Source: Paludibacter sp. (lineage in GTDB: Bacteria > Bacteroidota > Bacteroidia > Bacteroidales > Paludibacteraceae). Taken from it: a stretch of 64,000 bases of DNA. Numbering within the stretch: position 1 is the stretch's first letter; each line of letters begins with the position of its first letter. Positions 44,497 through 53,898 of the stretch are shown here, one piece after another. Both the position numbers and the translations under genes were made by a program. Location: NCBI GenBank assembly GCA_028710415.1, contig JAQTUE010000024.1, positions 1 through 64,000 of the forward strand. The letters are read 5' to 3'. The notes beneath the pieces are model-generated. The model worked only from the letters and a program-made list of their open reading frames with translations, was not told the DNA's origin and did not search any database.

Positions 44497-44915
44497 AAAA
44501 TCCACCTAATACAGCTTTCCCTTTGGATGTTAGGACCTATTTTTGCTGTTTCGACCTCGGGTTATCATGAATAGTATGACGTATTAAATCCGCTTCCATC
44601 AAAGGTTTAATATAATTACTCCCCAATGAGGGACGGCTCGTCATCCTTAGAACATTTAGTAGCTCGTCAATTGTTGAAGGTAGAATACAATATCCAAGTA
44701 TGCATAACATAGTTTGAAATCGGGTCTTCATGTATCCAAATAGTGGTATTGATGTATCTTTTTGCTTTTTATTAATTTCTAAATTGTTGATTTTGCGTTG
44801 TTTGAATAATTTGTTCATGTATCCTAATTTCAACCATGATACATTCATATTTTGCCTAAATTCTACATCTTCGAGTGTCTCATAGATTGAATTCGATATA
44901 ATTGTTTGAATAAAT
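44497..44915 (-). pseudogene. C-terminal remnant of an AlbA_2 protein related to the intact gene upstream
   Basis: The frame reads YETLEDVEF..., GYMNKLFKQRKINNLEI, QKDTSIPLFGYMKTRFQTML and MTSRPSLGSNYIKPLMEADL. This parallels the end of the protein at 45061-46746 (RYMNKIDRF, QKDTSITLKRYMNKSLQTTL, LSSRPTLRRDYITPFIKAGW). A TAG after KQQK replaces KQKYQLSF, and beyond it LTSKGKAVLGG still matches FKGKAILGG. It is thus a decayed, truncated paralogue of the adjacent gene's 3' end. Confidence 0.8.
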
Positions 44916-45060
44916 TAATTCTATCGTTGGAAATAATAAATAATTCAATTAGTTGTTCAACAAAGCGCGTAACTGCGATTGTATGCTTGAAAATATCACC
45001 AATCTGTTCTATCCTTTCTGACCTTTTTTTACATTCTATTTTTAGTATCGAACTGCAATT

Positions 45061-46746
45061 TTATTCTTTATTTTCTAATCCCCCTAATATCGCTTTCCCT
45101 TTGAAAGACAATTGATATTTTTGTTTCGTGGATGTGGGTGTATCGGGCAAAGTATATTCTATCCACCCTGCTTTGATGAAAGGAGTTATGTAATCTCTTC
45201 GCAAGGTAGGTCTGCTTGACAAGTTAGCCACCCTCAATAATTCTTCCGGGTTTGCTGCTTTAATGCAATAAAATAAAATAGCTAATGTCGTTTGCAGACT
45301 TTTGTTCATGTATCTTTTTAAAGTGATAGATGTATCTTTTTGAGTTACATCATTTTCTATATCACTGATATTCTGAAATCTATCGATTTTGTTCATGTAT
45401 CTTTTTGTATCCCAGTACGAATACAATGTAGATACTATATTTTCATCCGTCAATTTGGTTAGTTCATAGTTTAAGGGTAGTTCTGTAAGTAGTTCGAGCC
45501 TTTCATCTCCCCAACCGGTTGTATCCAGTTCAATATAATCAAAGAGTAATTTAATCCGATTGCCCCAGATACAATCAATTAATGGTACTATTACTTTAAA
45601 CTGATCAGCTTCTATAAATTGAACTTGTGCACCTTTTACGTAATATTTCATATAGTTGGTGACATTACGCACCCCTGAACCAATCTCGTCAGCCCAACCA
45701 AAAGCTGTAAAGAATCGACGCAACGTAGGATTCTTAGCATATGGACAAAAGTCATTTGGATTAATTAAACCCCTGAAAAGCACTTTGTTGGGATTGGTAA
45801 CTTCTACACGATCTTTGTAAATAATGAAATCACTGGAATAATTATTGGTGTATTCCCTGTGAACCAACATGTTTCCTATAATTTCCCTAAATATAAGTAC
45901 CCTCAAATCACGGCGCTGACCTTTGTCATCCAAATAAAAGGTATCATCCAAATGTTTTTTTACAAAATTAATCAACTCATTGTAAGAATCAATCAGATTT
46001 GTGCGAAGAGTCAGGCGGTCATCCCAACGATCCAGGTTATTCCGGCGTACCATGGCCTCAATTTTGTAAGCGGGAAGCATATTGAGAATCGTTGTGTCTT
46101 TTCCAAAAATAAGTGCTGCAGCCAACGTATAACCCAATTTCCCGGTTCGTAAATCTTTCTGATACAAGGAGGCACTCAGCATTAATTCCTTGTTAGTCAT
46201 ACTTAACCAGGGATGTTCGGGATCATTCATTGTGATAAGTTTTCGTGCTTTTTCAAATAATATTGGGTCGAAATCGTCCGGTTCCATAAAAGGAAAGATC
46301 TCGTTTTCAGTAAATCCCTGTCTTTTTCGAAAATAAATTTCTGAAATACGGTGATCAGTTGTAATTTTAATATCACTATCATGTTCCCGGTCATAGATAA
46401 CATGATTCAGCATATGTACCTGCGAACTAACGGGAACTTTGATGTACAAAATTGTTTTCCCTTCAAACTCCAATTCACCTATCGGGAGGTTAATAGCAGG
46501 TGAAATCTTTTGAGGATTATTCATCCCTGTCGTCATTTCCTTTTTGATTTTATCAATAGCTACCGGGTTTACGCCCACTACATTCCCCGCATTATCAATA
46601 CCTAAAAGAATAATTCCACCTTCTTTATTAGAAAAACTCACAATAGTTTCGTAAACAGATTTTGAAGCTGCATCAGCTGCCTCTTTAAACTCAACACGAA
46701 TTGATTCTTTCTCTTTAAGATATGTTTTAAGCTCGTCAATTGTCAT
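45061..46746 (-). CDS. AlbA_2-domain ATP-binding protein (Schlafen/HATPase_c_4 type)
   Basis: The 561-residue protein has an AlbA_2 domain (ESIRVEFKEAADAASKSVYE, SFSNKEGGIILLGIDNAGNV) and a GHKL-like ATP-binding part (REIIGNMLVHREYTNNYSSD, VEVTNPNKVLF, GWADEIGSGVRNVTNY). C-terminal winged-helix domains follow (NPEELLRVANLSSRPTLRRD). Unlike the 28-30 kb homologue, its C-terminal region carries three copies of a YMNK phrase. A truncated relative of its 3' end follows directly downstream. Probably a regulator or defence-linked protein; no activity is assured. Confidence 0.8.
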   Translation of the reverse strand: MTIDELKTYLKEKESIRVEFKEAADAASKSVYETIVSFSNKEGGIILLGIDNAGNVVGVNPVAIDKIKKEMTTGMNNPQKISPAINLPIGELEFEGKTILYIKVPVSSQVHMLNHVIYDREHDSDIKITTDHRISEIYFRKRQGFTENEIFPFMEPDDFDPILFEKARKLITMNDPEHPWLSMTNKELMLSASLYQKDLRTGKLGYTLAAALIFGKDTTILNMLPAYKIEAMVRRNNLDRWDDRLTLRTNLIDSYNELINFVKKHLDDTFYLDDKGQRRDLRVLIFREIIGNMLVHREYTNNYSSDFIIYKDRVEVTNPNKVLFRGLINPNDFCPYAKNPTLRRFFTAFGWADEIGSGVRNVTNYMKYYVKGAQVQFIEADQFKVIVPLIDCIWGNRIKLLFDYIELDTTGWGDERLELLTELPLNYELTKLTDENIVSTLYSYWDTKRYMNKIDRFQNISDIENDVTQKDTSITLKRYMNKSLQTTLAILFYCIKAANPEELLRVANLSSRPTLRRDYITPFIKAGWIEYTLPDTPTSTKQKYQLSFKGKAILGGLENKE

Positions 46747-46853
46747 AATTTAAGGGAGTATTTAAATTATTTAATTGCTGTATTTAAAGAAATAAACAAG
46801 GGAGATGAAGGGACACTGAAAATAATATCTGAATTTTATAATAATCAATAAAA

Positions 46854-46896
46854 CGTCCTGAATTTCGTTTACAGTGAAGGAACCAAATTCAGGACG
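46854..46896. repeat. CGTCCTGAATTT hairpin
   Basis: CGTCCTGAATTT (46854-46865) is complemented by AAATTCAGGACG (46885-46896) around a 19-base loop. It is the only structured item I see in 46750-47100. Confidence 0.6.
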
Positions 46897-47106
46897 ATAC
46901 TCTATTCTATTTAGACTCAAATACCTGTATTCCAAATAACAAATAAGATAAATAACAGTTCAATAGGGAATGATAATTTTAATGAATAGATTCATATTCA
47001 ATAATACGAATCTATTTTGTTCAGAATTTGCAACATGTATTTGTTTCATGAATTACCTACAAATTCCTGATGTCTTTTAGCTAAAACCTCAAAACGAACG
47101 GATAAA

Positions 47107-47191
47107 CCTCAAAACGTACGCAGAACTTTTGAGCGTTTTCTTACTCAAACTAACGAAGAAAACGCTTTTGTGTACTTCGTACGACAAAAGG
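47107..47191. repeat. Palindromic element, copy C
   Basis: Near-identical to copy A, with CCTCAAAACGTACGCAG, GAGCGTTTTCTTA, AGAAAACGCTTTTGTGTAC and TTCGTACGACAAAAGG. It stands 10 bp after the stop codon of the KilA-N-like remnant. A half copy of the left border precedes it at about 47086. Confidence 0.8.
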
Positions 47192-47200
47192 TTTGGCCTC

Positions 47201-47575
47201 CTACTTCAGTTTCTTCAGGCTTCTATTCCCAACCAGCGATTTCATCTGTGAGATGGCAATTTGGTTTAATTGCATGATCCGGTTACTTTGAGAGAGTTTT
47301 TGTTGGATCAGGACAGCATTTATACTTTCCAGATTAGAAAGGACAACCAATTGTTCCAGGGTAGCTGCAACACGGGTATTACCATCAGAAGTTGGGTTTT
47401 CGTTTCTCCATTGCAGGGCGGTTTTTCCAAACAAAGCTACATTCAGCAAGTCAGCCTCATTAGCGTATACATGGCTGATTTGTGTTCCGCGTTCCGTGTT
47501 CCGCGTTCCGTGTTCCGCGTTTCGTGTTCCGCGTTGCTGAGATTGAAGTATTCCACGATTGGAATAATAACTCAA
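47201..47575 (-). pseudogene. C-terminal remnant of a KilA-N-associated protein fused to repeat-encoded residues
   Basis: From about 47484 the frame reads HVYANEADLLNVALFGKTAL, then QWRNENPTSDGNTRVAATLE and QLVVLSNLESINAVLIQQKL, the C-terminal region I associate with KilA-N-domain proteins of Bacteroidota. The N-terminal KilA-N domain is missing. Upstream the frame enters the TTCCGTG/TTCCGCG repeat array, which encodes RGTRNAEHGTRNTERGTQ. The fusion is probably not a working protein. Confidence 0.6.
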
Positions 47576-47770
47576 TCAACCAAGGGAAGAGTTCCGTGTT
47601 CCGTGTTCTGCGTTCTGCGTTTGGGGTTTGAAAGGTTTGAAAAGTTTGAAAGGTTTCGCGTTGAATATTCCTGTTTTTGTTATTTAGATTCTTCCATTCG
47701 AAAAATATCCAATCAACTCAATCAACTCAATCAACTCAATCAACTCAATCAACTCAATCATCTAATCAAC
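47484..47770. repeat. TTCCGCG/TTCCGTG array and AATCAACTC microsatellite
   Basis: 47490-47540 and 47590-47625 hold TTCCGTGTTCCGCG units. 47630-47660 holds GGTTTGAAAGG units, and 47708-47760 has six or seven copies of the 10-mer AATCAACTCA. Similar units occur at 21100-21175, 62590-62720, 62745-62800 and 63108-63130. Confidence 0.8.
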
Positions 47771-47775
47771 AAATT

Positions 47776-47850
47776 ATTGACGGCTTCACTCGAAGTGAAG
47801 CCGTCAATAAAAAAAGACCGGTACACATCAGTGCACCGGTCTTTTTATAT
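47776..47850 (-). terminator. Terminator pair after rplI
   Basis: A perfect 15-bp stem (47776-47790 with 47794-47808, loop CGA) is followed by AAAAAGACCGGT...ACCGGTCTTTTT (about 47812-47846). Read on the minus strand, the second hairpin comes first after rplI and has a T-run, so it is the terminator of the ribosomal operon; it also has the A/T symmetry to work in both directions. Confidence 0.85.
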
Positions 47851-47865
47851 ATTGAAAAGTGATTC

Positions 47866-48309
47866 TTATTCAGCTATTACTTCGAAAGCAACTTCAACAG
47901 TTACTTCTTTGTGAAGTTTCAATGTAGCGTGGTATGAACCGATTTCTTTGATAGCATCTTTTAAAACAATGACCTTGCGATCAACTGTAAAACCTGCTTT
48001 TTCGAAGGCATCAGCGATCTGGATAGGACCTACTGCACCAAAGATTTTACCGGTAGTACTTGTTTTTGCACCTACGTTCAAAACGATATCTTTCAGTTTT
48101 TCAGCCAATTCAACAGCTTCATTCTTAATACGATCCAGTTTGTGAGCGCGTTGTTTCAAGTCTTCAGCCAACATTTTCTTAGCAGGTACTGTTGCCAGGA
48201 TTGCTTTCTTTGTTGGGATCAGGAAGTTACGTCCGTAACCATCCTTCACTTTCAGGATATCGCCTTTGTAACCTAAGTTGGTTACATCTTCTTTTAATAT
48301 AATTTCCAT
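47866..48309 (-). CDS. rplI: 50S ribosomal protein L9
   Basis: The 147-residue protein has MEIILKEDVTNLGYKGDILK and VKDGYGRNFLIPTKKAILAT, the L9 signature. A long connecting helix leads to the C-terminal domain (TGKIFGAVGPIQIADAFEKA). It ends the rpsF-rpsR-rplI operon, a usual bacterial order without ssb or dnaB here. ATG at 48307-48309, after an AAGGAGG-like site. Confidence 0.97.
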   Translation of the reverse strand: MEIILKEDVTNLGYKGDILKVKDGYGRNFLIPTKKAILATVPAKKMLAEDLKQRAHKLDRIKNEAVELAEKLKDIVLNVGAKTSTTGKIFGAVGPIQIADAFEKAGFTVDRKVIVLKDAIKEIGSYHATLKLHKEVTVEVAFEVIAE

Positions 48310-48328
48310 ACTTTTTCCTCCTTGTTAA

Positions 48329-48598
48329 TTATTTCATCATATCGGTTACATAAGGAAGCAACGCGATGTGGCGTGCTCTTTTTACGGCTTGAGCTACTTT
48401 GCGTTGAAATTTCAACGAAGTACCGGTAAGACGACGAGGAAGAATCTTTCCTTGTTCGTTAAGGAATTTTTTCAGGAATTCCGGGTCTTTGTAATCGATG
48501 TACTTAATACCGCTCTTTCTGAAGCGACAGTATTTTTTCTTTTTTACATCTACTGAGGGTGGAGTCAGGTATCTGATATCTCCGTTGTTTACTGCCAT
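48329..48598 (-). CDS. rpsR: 30S ribosomal protein S18
   Basis: The 89-residue protein has [20 protein letters not shown] and [20 protein letters not shown], standard S18 motifs binding 16S rRNA together with S6. It starts 3 bp after rpsF and precedes rplI by 19 bp. Length is normal. Confidence 0.97.
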   Translation of the reverse strand: MAVNNGDIRYLTPPSVDVKKKKYCRFRKSGIKYIDYKDPEFLKKFLNEQGKILPRRLTGTSLKFQRKVAQAVKRARHIALLPYVTDMMK

Positions 48599-48601
48599 GG
48601 T

Positions 48602-48952
48602 TTAGTTCTCCTTTACTTCTTTAGATTTAACATTCTTTCTTTTCTCAGCATACTCGAATGCATATTTGTCCAAACGGAACGATAAGAAACGGAGTACACG
48701 TTCGTCACGGCGGAATTGTGTTTCCAACGTAGCGATGATTGTAGATTCTGCATCAAACTGAAGCAAAGAATAAAAACCTGAAGTTTTTTTCTGAATCGGA
48801 TATTGCAACTTGCGCAATCCCCAATTTTCCTCATTGGTGATGATAGCACCATTTTCTGTCAAAATGGCCTTGTACTTTTCTACCGCTTCCTTCATCTGGA
48901 CATCAGACAAAACGGGAGTTAGAATGAAAACGGTTTCATAATGGTTTAACAT
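48602..48952 (-). CDS. rpsF: 30S ribosomal protein S6
   Basis: The 116-residue protein has [40 protein letters not shown] and [20 protein letters not shown], the S6 fold with its basic C-terminus. It is the first gene of the ribosomal operon, behind the promoter at 49003-49033. Confidence 0.97.
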   Translation of the reverse strand: MLNHYETVFILTPVLSDVQMKEAVEKYKAILTENGAIITNEENWGLRKLQYPIQKKTSGFYSLLQFDAESTIIATLETQFRRDERVLRFLSFRLDKYAFEYAEKRKNVKSKEVKEN

Positions 48953-49002
48953 ATTGTTTGTTAGCTTTTTAATAATGAATACTTGTTTTTATTAAAGCGG
49001 GG

Positions 49003-49033
49003 CAAAGATACGAACAATTCTTTGAACCACAAA
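49003..49033 (-). promoter_or_regulatory. rpsF-rpsR-rplI promoter
   Basis: On the minus strand TTTG (49030-49033), a 19-bp spacer and TATCTTTG (49003-49010) match the Bacteroidota promoter consensus perfectly. The predicted start gives a leader of about 45 bases, in which S6:S18 autoregulation could operate; I did not recognise the RNA structure. Confidence 0.8.
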
Positions 49034-49924
49034 AGCTTTTGGGAAATAATGTCTTTTTAATGGAAGTACAGAATGCGGATTAATGTAAATGGAACAATTA
49101 AATGTTGAATTTTAAATTTCAAATGAATATACCACAAAGTTGGAATGTATTGTCCGCTTACAAATCTTCATTTTGATTCTGCTTAAACAAATTAAAACGA
49201 ATACTTCAAACAAAAACTTCTAACCACAAAAGGCACAATTGAACACAAAAATAAAATATAATGAGCACAATAGAATTTAAGTAACAGAAACTCAATAATG
49301 TCGTATTATTTTAATTTAAATAAGGGAATAAGGGTTAGATTTTTTAGCTTAATATTTCTACTAAGTCCCCACGATCAGATAATCGAACATCAATATAGAT
49401 AACTGGGGTTAGCTGAAAAATGCAATTTGATAATATCTGATTAACAGCACGTTGCAAAGAGTTATATAGTAGGTTGAATAAAAATAGATAAGGTTTTAAA
49501 TAGAACAAAAGAATTTAAATAAAAGAAATTTGTTTGTAAATCCAATTTAATTTATATTTCCTATTCTAAAACAAATGATTGAAAACCAGATCACTTAAAA
49601 CCTTATTTCTGTTTTTTAAACCTTAGTAGTCCCTCAAGAGGCTGCACAAAGCCCCAATTAAAGTAACTTTATAATATGCTGAAAACATGCATTTTATAAT
49701 CTAGTTACATAAGAGTAGTGCTCCCCCCCAATATTAAACCTTATTATTTGAAAGGATAAAGAGCAATAATCATCCAATCAAAGAATAAGGTTAGGTTCCT
49801 GGGAAGCAATCCGGCTACTAAGGTTGAACAAGAAAAAATAAGGTTTTAAATGTAAGAATTAAAGAAATAATAAAAAACAGAATCAGAATATACATTTTCA
49901 AACCTTCATAGTTATCTTTATTGA

Positions 49925-50185
49925 TGTTCGAACAAGGCTGAAAGTTTGTCACATACTAGCCCAAGGTGAAGCACTGAAAGTGTGTAGCCTTGGGAACAAT
50001 ATAACCCACTCACCCCGATCGTCCTGAAAGGGCAGCATAAATTATAAGATAATCAATAATTTATTTTTTTATATCCCCCTTTCAGGGTTCAATTTTTGTT
50101 CATCATTTATACCCAAGGCTTCGTCCCTTCAGGACTGTACCTTGGGCTAGCATATGGTAGGCCTTCAGCCCGAATAGGGTGCATT
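49925..50185. repeat. Long imperfect palindrome (MITE/REP-like), first copy
   Basis: The left arm GGCTGAAAGTTTGTCACATA, CTAGCCCAAGGTGAAG and AGCCTTGGGAAC is mirrored by CCCAAGGCTTCGTCCCTTCA, CCTTGGGCTAGCATATG and GGCCTTCAGCC. The centre also pairs (CCTGAAAGGG with CCCTTTCAGG). The second copy is at about 50770-51030. Confidence 0.75.
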
Positions 50186-50769
50186 ATGCAGGATACATAT
50201 TTATTTAGGTTTGAAAATGGTCTTATTCTTTGAAAGGATTAGGAGTAATAACCAATCAAAGAATCAGGTTAGGTTCCTGGGGAACAATCCGGCTGCTAAG
50301 TCCCCACGATCAGATGATCGAACATCAATAAAGATAACTAGGGTTAGCTGAAAAATATAATTTTATAATGACTGATTAATAGCATGTTGCAATGAGTTAT
50401 ATAGTAGGTTGAATAAAAATAGATAAGGTTTTAAATAGAACAAAAGAATTGAAATAAAAGAAATTTGTTTGTAAATCCAATTTAATTTATATTTCCTATT
50501 CTAAAACAAATGATTGAAAACCAGATCACTTAAAACCTTATTTCTGTTTTTTAAACCTTGGTAGTATTGCTCCCCCCCAATATTAAACCTTATTCTTTGA
50601 AAGGATAAAGAGCAATAATCATCCAATCAAAGAATTAGGTTAGGTTCCTGGGAGGCAATCCGGCTACTAAGGTTGAACAAGAAAAAATAAGGTTTTAAAT
50701 GTAAGAATTAAAGAAATAATAAAAAACAGAATCAGAATATACATTTTCAAACCTTCATAGTTATCTTTA

Positions 50770-51030
50770 TTGATGTTCGAACAAGGCTGAAAGTTTGTCA
50801 CATACTAGCCCAAGGTGAAGCACTGAAAGTGTGTAGCCTTGGGAACAATATAACCCACTCACCCCGATCGTCCTGAAAGGGCAGCATAAATTATAAGATA
50901 ATCAATAATTTATTTTTTTATATCCCCCTTTCAGGGTTCAATTTTTGTTCATCATTTATACCCAAGGCTTCGTCCCTTCAGGACTGTACCTTGGGCTAGC
51001 ATATGGTAGGCCTTCAGCCCGAAGAGGGTG
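50770..51030. repeat. Long imperfect palindrome (MITE/REP-like), second copy
   Basis: Practically identical to 49925-50185 over its entire length, at the same place in the second long repeat unit. Confidence 0.75.
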
Positions 51031-51431
51031 AATTATTAAAGATACATATTTTTTTAGGTTTGAAAGTGGTCTTATTTTTTGAAAGGAGTAGTAGTAATAA
51101 CCAATCAAAGAATCAGGTTAGGTTCCTGTGGAACAATCCGGCTACTAAGTCCCCACGATCAGATGATTGAACATCAATAAAGATAACTAGGGTTAGCTGA
51201 AAAATGGAATTTGATAATATCTGATTAACAGCACGTTGCAAAGAGTTATATAGTAGGGTTAAAAAACAAAAATAAGGTTTTTAATTCAAAGCCCTTATTT
51301 TTAGATATTAACCCTTCGTAGAAAACCAAACTCCACCATATTAAAACCCTTATTTCCTTATTTGGAAAAGCTGATTAAGTTGTATTTTTCAAGAAATAAA
51401 ACAGGACAATATATTGTTCCTACTAATTAAG

Positions 51432-51660
51432 TTATCAGTAATAATTATTGATATGTTTATTAAATATATAAGCTGACTATTATTGCAACTATTTAATTCC
51501 TGACCCCCCGACCCCCAAAGGGGGCGTAAGAGTGCATCTTCAGGAGTGATTTAGTATTATCAATTATTCAAATACTGCGTCTTTATGCCTCCGTCAGCTG
51601 ACGGATTAGGGGGTCAAAACTCAAAATATATTATTAAATATTTTTAATTACATATATCGA
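51432..51660. repeat. GGGGTC-ended dispersed repeat, copy 2 of 3
   Basis: Shares about 225 bp with 55634-55865, differing at few positions: TATTGATATGTTTATTAAAT, AAGCTGACTATTATTGCAAC, GACCCCCCGACCCCCAAAGG, GTGCATCTTCAG.AGTGATT, TTCAAATACTGCGT, then the closing GGGGGTCAAAACTCAAAATA. In this copy a CTCCGTCAGCTGACGGA palindrome replaces the CCCCCTTTGGGGG of copy 3. Confidence 0.8.
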
Positions 51661-51889
51661 CTAAAAAGTTATTGTTTTCAATTGTAGAGTTATTTTATCC
51701 GAATAAAGTCTAATAGAAAAACACCTTATGAAATTTTAAGATTCTTATATTATCACGACTTTATTTTATAACTTTTTAGAGCTAATTTTCCTTTTGTGGT
51801 TAGTCTTATATTTTGGTATAGTAGAATTAATTACAATATTAAATAGTTTCTGAAAGTTGTTAAGCCTGTAGTGCTGTCATGTAGCTGAT

Positions 51890-52681
51890 TTAAAAGCCAT
51901 ACTGTACTGCCGGTTGCTTGTTCAGTACATAAAGCAGGTACTCAAATTCATGAGATACAAATTTGTTGAACGTTGGGGTGCCTTCGGTAGCTGCAAATTT
52001 CTTCCCGATACCACGCATGAATCTGGGAGCAATCTTTTGAATTAGTTTCTCAGTTTCATCGGATGATAATCTCAAGGCTTCCAGTACGTTTTTGGTAATG
52101 ATTTCTTTCCTTTGCACCTTAAAGCCGGATTTTAGCAGATGTTCGTTCAGGTCTTTAATCTCGTCGTTTAACCTGAAATCGGCAATCAGCAGGTATCCAC
52201 CCGGTCGTAATACCCGGTAGGCTTCTTCCAGGAATTTATTTATCTGGTTATACCGGTGGGATGATTCCACATTGATCACTACATCAAACGAATTGCTCTC
52301 TAAATTTAATTGCTGGGCATTACCCTGTAAGAAAGTGTTCTTTTCACCGGAATAGTTCTTACGGCAGAATATAATTGCCTTACTGTTCAAATCGAGCCCG
52401 GTGACTGTTTTGGGATGTAAATAGCGGTTGATGTACGATAACCCGCCACCACGACCACAACCGACTTCCAACACGTCTTTCCCCATAATGTCAACATTGT
52501 TTGCCACATAATCATAAAGCTGTGCCGGATATTTGTTTTTCTTATCCGTTTCATGAAGCAGTATTTCATGCTTGTCTTTTGAATATCCATAATTCATAAA
52601 AGTAATATCTGATTTTTTATCTACTTTGCTAATGTACCAATACAACAGCCTGAAAAATACATTTGATATCCTGTCCTTCAT
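51890..52681 (-). CDS. Class I SAM-dependent methyltransferase
   Basis: The 263-residue protein begins MKDRISNVFFRLLYWYISKV. Motif I is GKDVLEVGCGRGGGLSYINR, followed by VTGLDLNSKAIIFCRKNY, LNLESNSFDVVINVESSHRY and AYRVLRPGGYLLIADF. The long N-terminus, ESSHRY segment and C-terminal FVSHEFEYLLYVL resemble small-molecule methyltransferases of the phthiotriol/sterol type. No neighbour reveals the substrate. The 490 bp upstream (52682-53169) show no gene. Confidence 0.85.
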   Translation of the reverse strand: MKDRISNVFFRLLYWYISKVDKKSDITFMNYGYSKDKHEILLHETDKKNKYPAQLYDYVANNVDIMGKDVLEVGCGRGGGLSYINRYLHPKTVTGLDLNSKAIIFCRKNYSGEKNTFLQGNAQQLNLESNSFDVVINVESSHRYNQINKFLEEAYRVLRPGGYLLIADFRLNDEIKDLNEHLLKSGFKVQRKEIITKNVLEALRLSSDETEKLIQKIAPRFMRGIGKKFAATEGTPTFNKFVSHEFEYLLYVLNKQPAVQYGF

Positions 52682-53169
52682 TTTCTTTAATTATTTTACT
52701 GAATTGAAATACTATGGTTATTGAAAATTGATTTGTTTATTTAGCTGACGTTTACCTTTACAAAGTTTGATCGTTCATAGCCTGAAAGGCAAGGTGTCAA
52801 ACAACATAAAAAATCTTTTCATCCAGGTACTATTATTTCAAGGGTGGTTCTGTTTGTTGGGAAACTACCTTTAGAAGATGTGTTCATCCTCTTAGAATAA
52901 TTGGAAATTATGGGATTCTTAAACGGAAGTATATATTCTTAATACTTCCAAGAAATGTATCTCTTCACGACTGGAGAGTAGTCAACCAAAAAGTTGGCTT
53001 TCGGAGTATTAAGTATACAAAGGTATAGGGTACAGAATATTATTGTCCTAAAATTACAGATATTTATCAGTCTGGAATCAATAATTTGCTTTCATGTGAA
53101 GATTTAAATACCTCTTCATTGATTGGTGGAAATTTTAAAGGTAGAAGAGATAATTGTATTTAGAAAATG

Positions 53170-53751
53170 TTATTTGATTATCGTATAAACAGGGCCATGA
53201 CCGGGATACACTATTTTTGCCCCAAGACTCCTTAGTTTAAGCCATGATTTCTTTTCCTGTGAGGCTTCATCCAGAATCAGATTTTCTGCGAGTAAATCAC
53301 CCGTAAATGCTTCCCCAGAATCCAGCAACAGGGTAATGCTGTCGTAGGAATGTCCGGGTGTAGCAATGACTTGTCCATCAATGTTCAGTTGTTTAAAAAA
53401 TGCTGCTGATTCATCGGGTGATAAAATCAGGTTGTCCTGAGTAGTCAAAGGAGTATATCTCCATTTGCCGGTTATCATACTTTCCATGGGGTTGATAAAA
53501 GCTGCCTGAATATCGAAAAGAATGAATTGAACTCCGGCACTCTTCAGTTCCTGTATTGCCCCGGCATGGTCGACATGGAAATGGGTGACAATTAAATAGT
53601 CTATATCCGAAATCTTAAAACCTGGTTGTCGCATTTGACGACCCAGTACATTTAGCTGGTCCGGATAACCTGAATCTATCAATAGCCGGTGTGTGCCGCT
53701 ATCGAGCAGGTAAAGATTTATGGAGGGGTTCCCGACGGAAAAGATTTTCAT
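53170..53751 (-). CDS. MBL-fold metallo-hydrolase
   Basis: The 193-residue protein has YLIVTHFHVDHAGAIQELKS (the HxHxDH zinc motif), VIATPGHSYDSITLLLDSGE, FTGDLL (the bridging Asp) and VYPGHGPVY. It is a small soluble metallo-beta-lactamase-fold hydrolase like glyoxalase II-type or AHL lactonase-type proteins. The N-terminus (GNPSINLYLLDSGTHRLLID) is usual. Substrate not predictable. Confidence 0.88.
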   Translation of the reverse strand: MKIFSVGNPSINLYLLDSGTHRLLIDSGYPDQLNVLGRQMRQPGFKISDIDYLIVTHFHVDHAGAIQELKSAGVQFILFDIQAAFINPMESMITGKWRYTPLTTQDNLILSPDESAAFFKQLNIDGQVIATPGHSYDSITLLLDSGEAFTGDLLAENLILDEASQEKKSWLKLRSLGAKIVYPGHGPVYTIIK

Positions 53752-53898
53752 TGTTTTATGTTATTCTAATTTTCACGATGACCAGAAACAAAATGATGGG
53801 TCAATTGCTGTATAATACAATAGAAACCATTTAAACGCTTCATAGAGCAGTTTAAACGGTTTCCTGTATTGTTGGTAATATAAGATCGTAGATTTTAT

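Larger units (their letters stand above)
49361..51260. repeat. Long direct repeat, unit about 0.85-0.94 kb, two near-full copies and a third start
   Basis: CTAAGTCCCCACGATCAGAT begins units at 49361, 50296 and 51145. Units 1 and 2 share almost all their sequence in the same order, including AAGAAATTTGTTTGTAAATC, GATTGAAAACCAGATCACTT, GGTTAGGTTCCTGG.AGCAA and the palindromic block described separately. Unit 3 stops after about 115 bp at ATATAGTAGG. No open frame of size lies within. Together with flanks (48953-51889) this makes 2.9 kb without a gene. Confidence 0.85.

Noticed and set aside
47700..47765. Regular 10-mer repeats considered as a CRISPR array
   Set aside because: The units are contiguous with no spacers and no cas genes are near; the same holds for the arrays at 19.1, 21.1, 23.1 and 62.6 kb.
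48953..51889. Hidden coding genes or an origin of replication in the long repeat block
   Set aside because: No frame of useful length on either strand, no DnaA-box cluster noticed and no dnaA or dnaN nearby.
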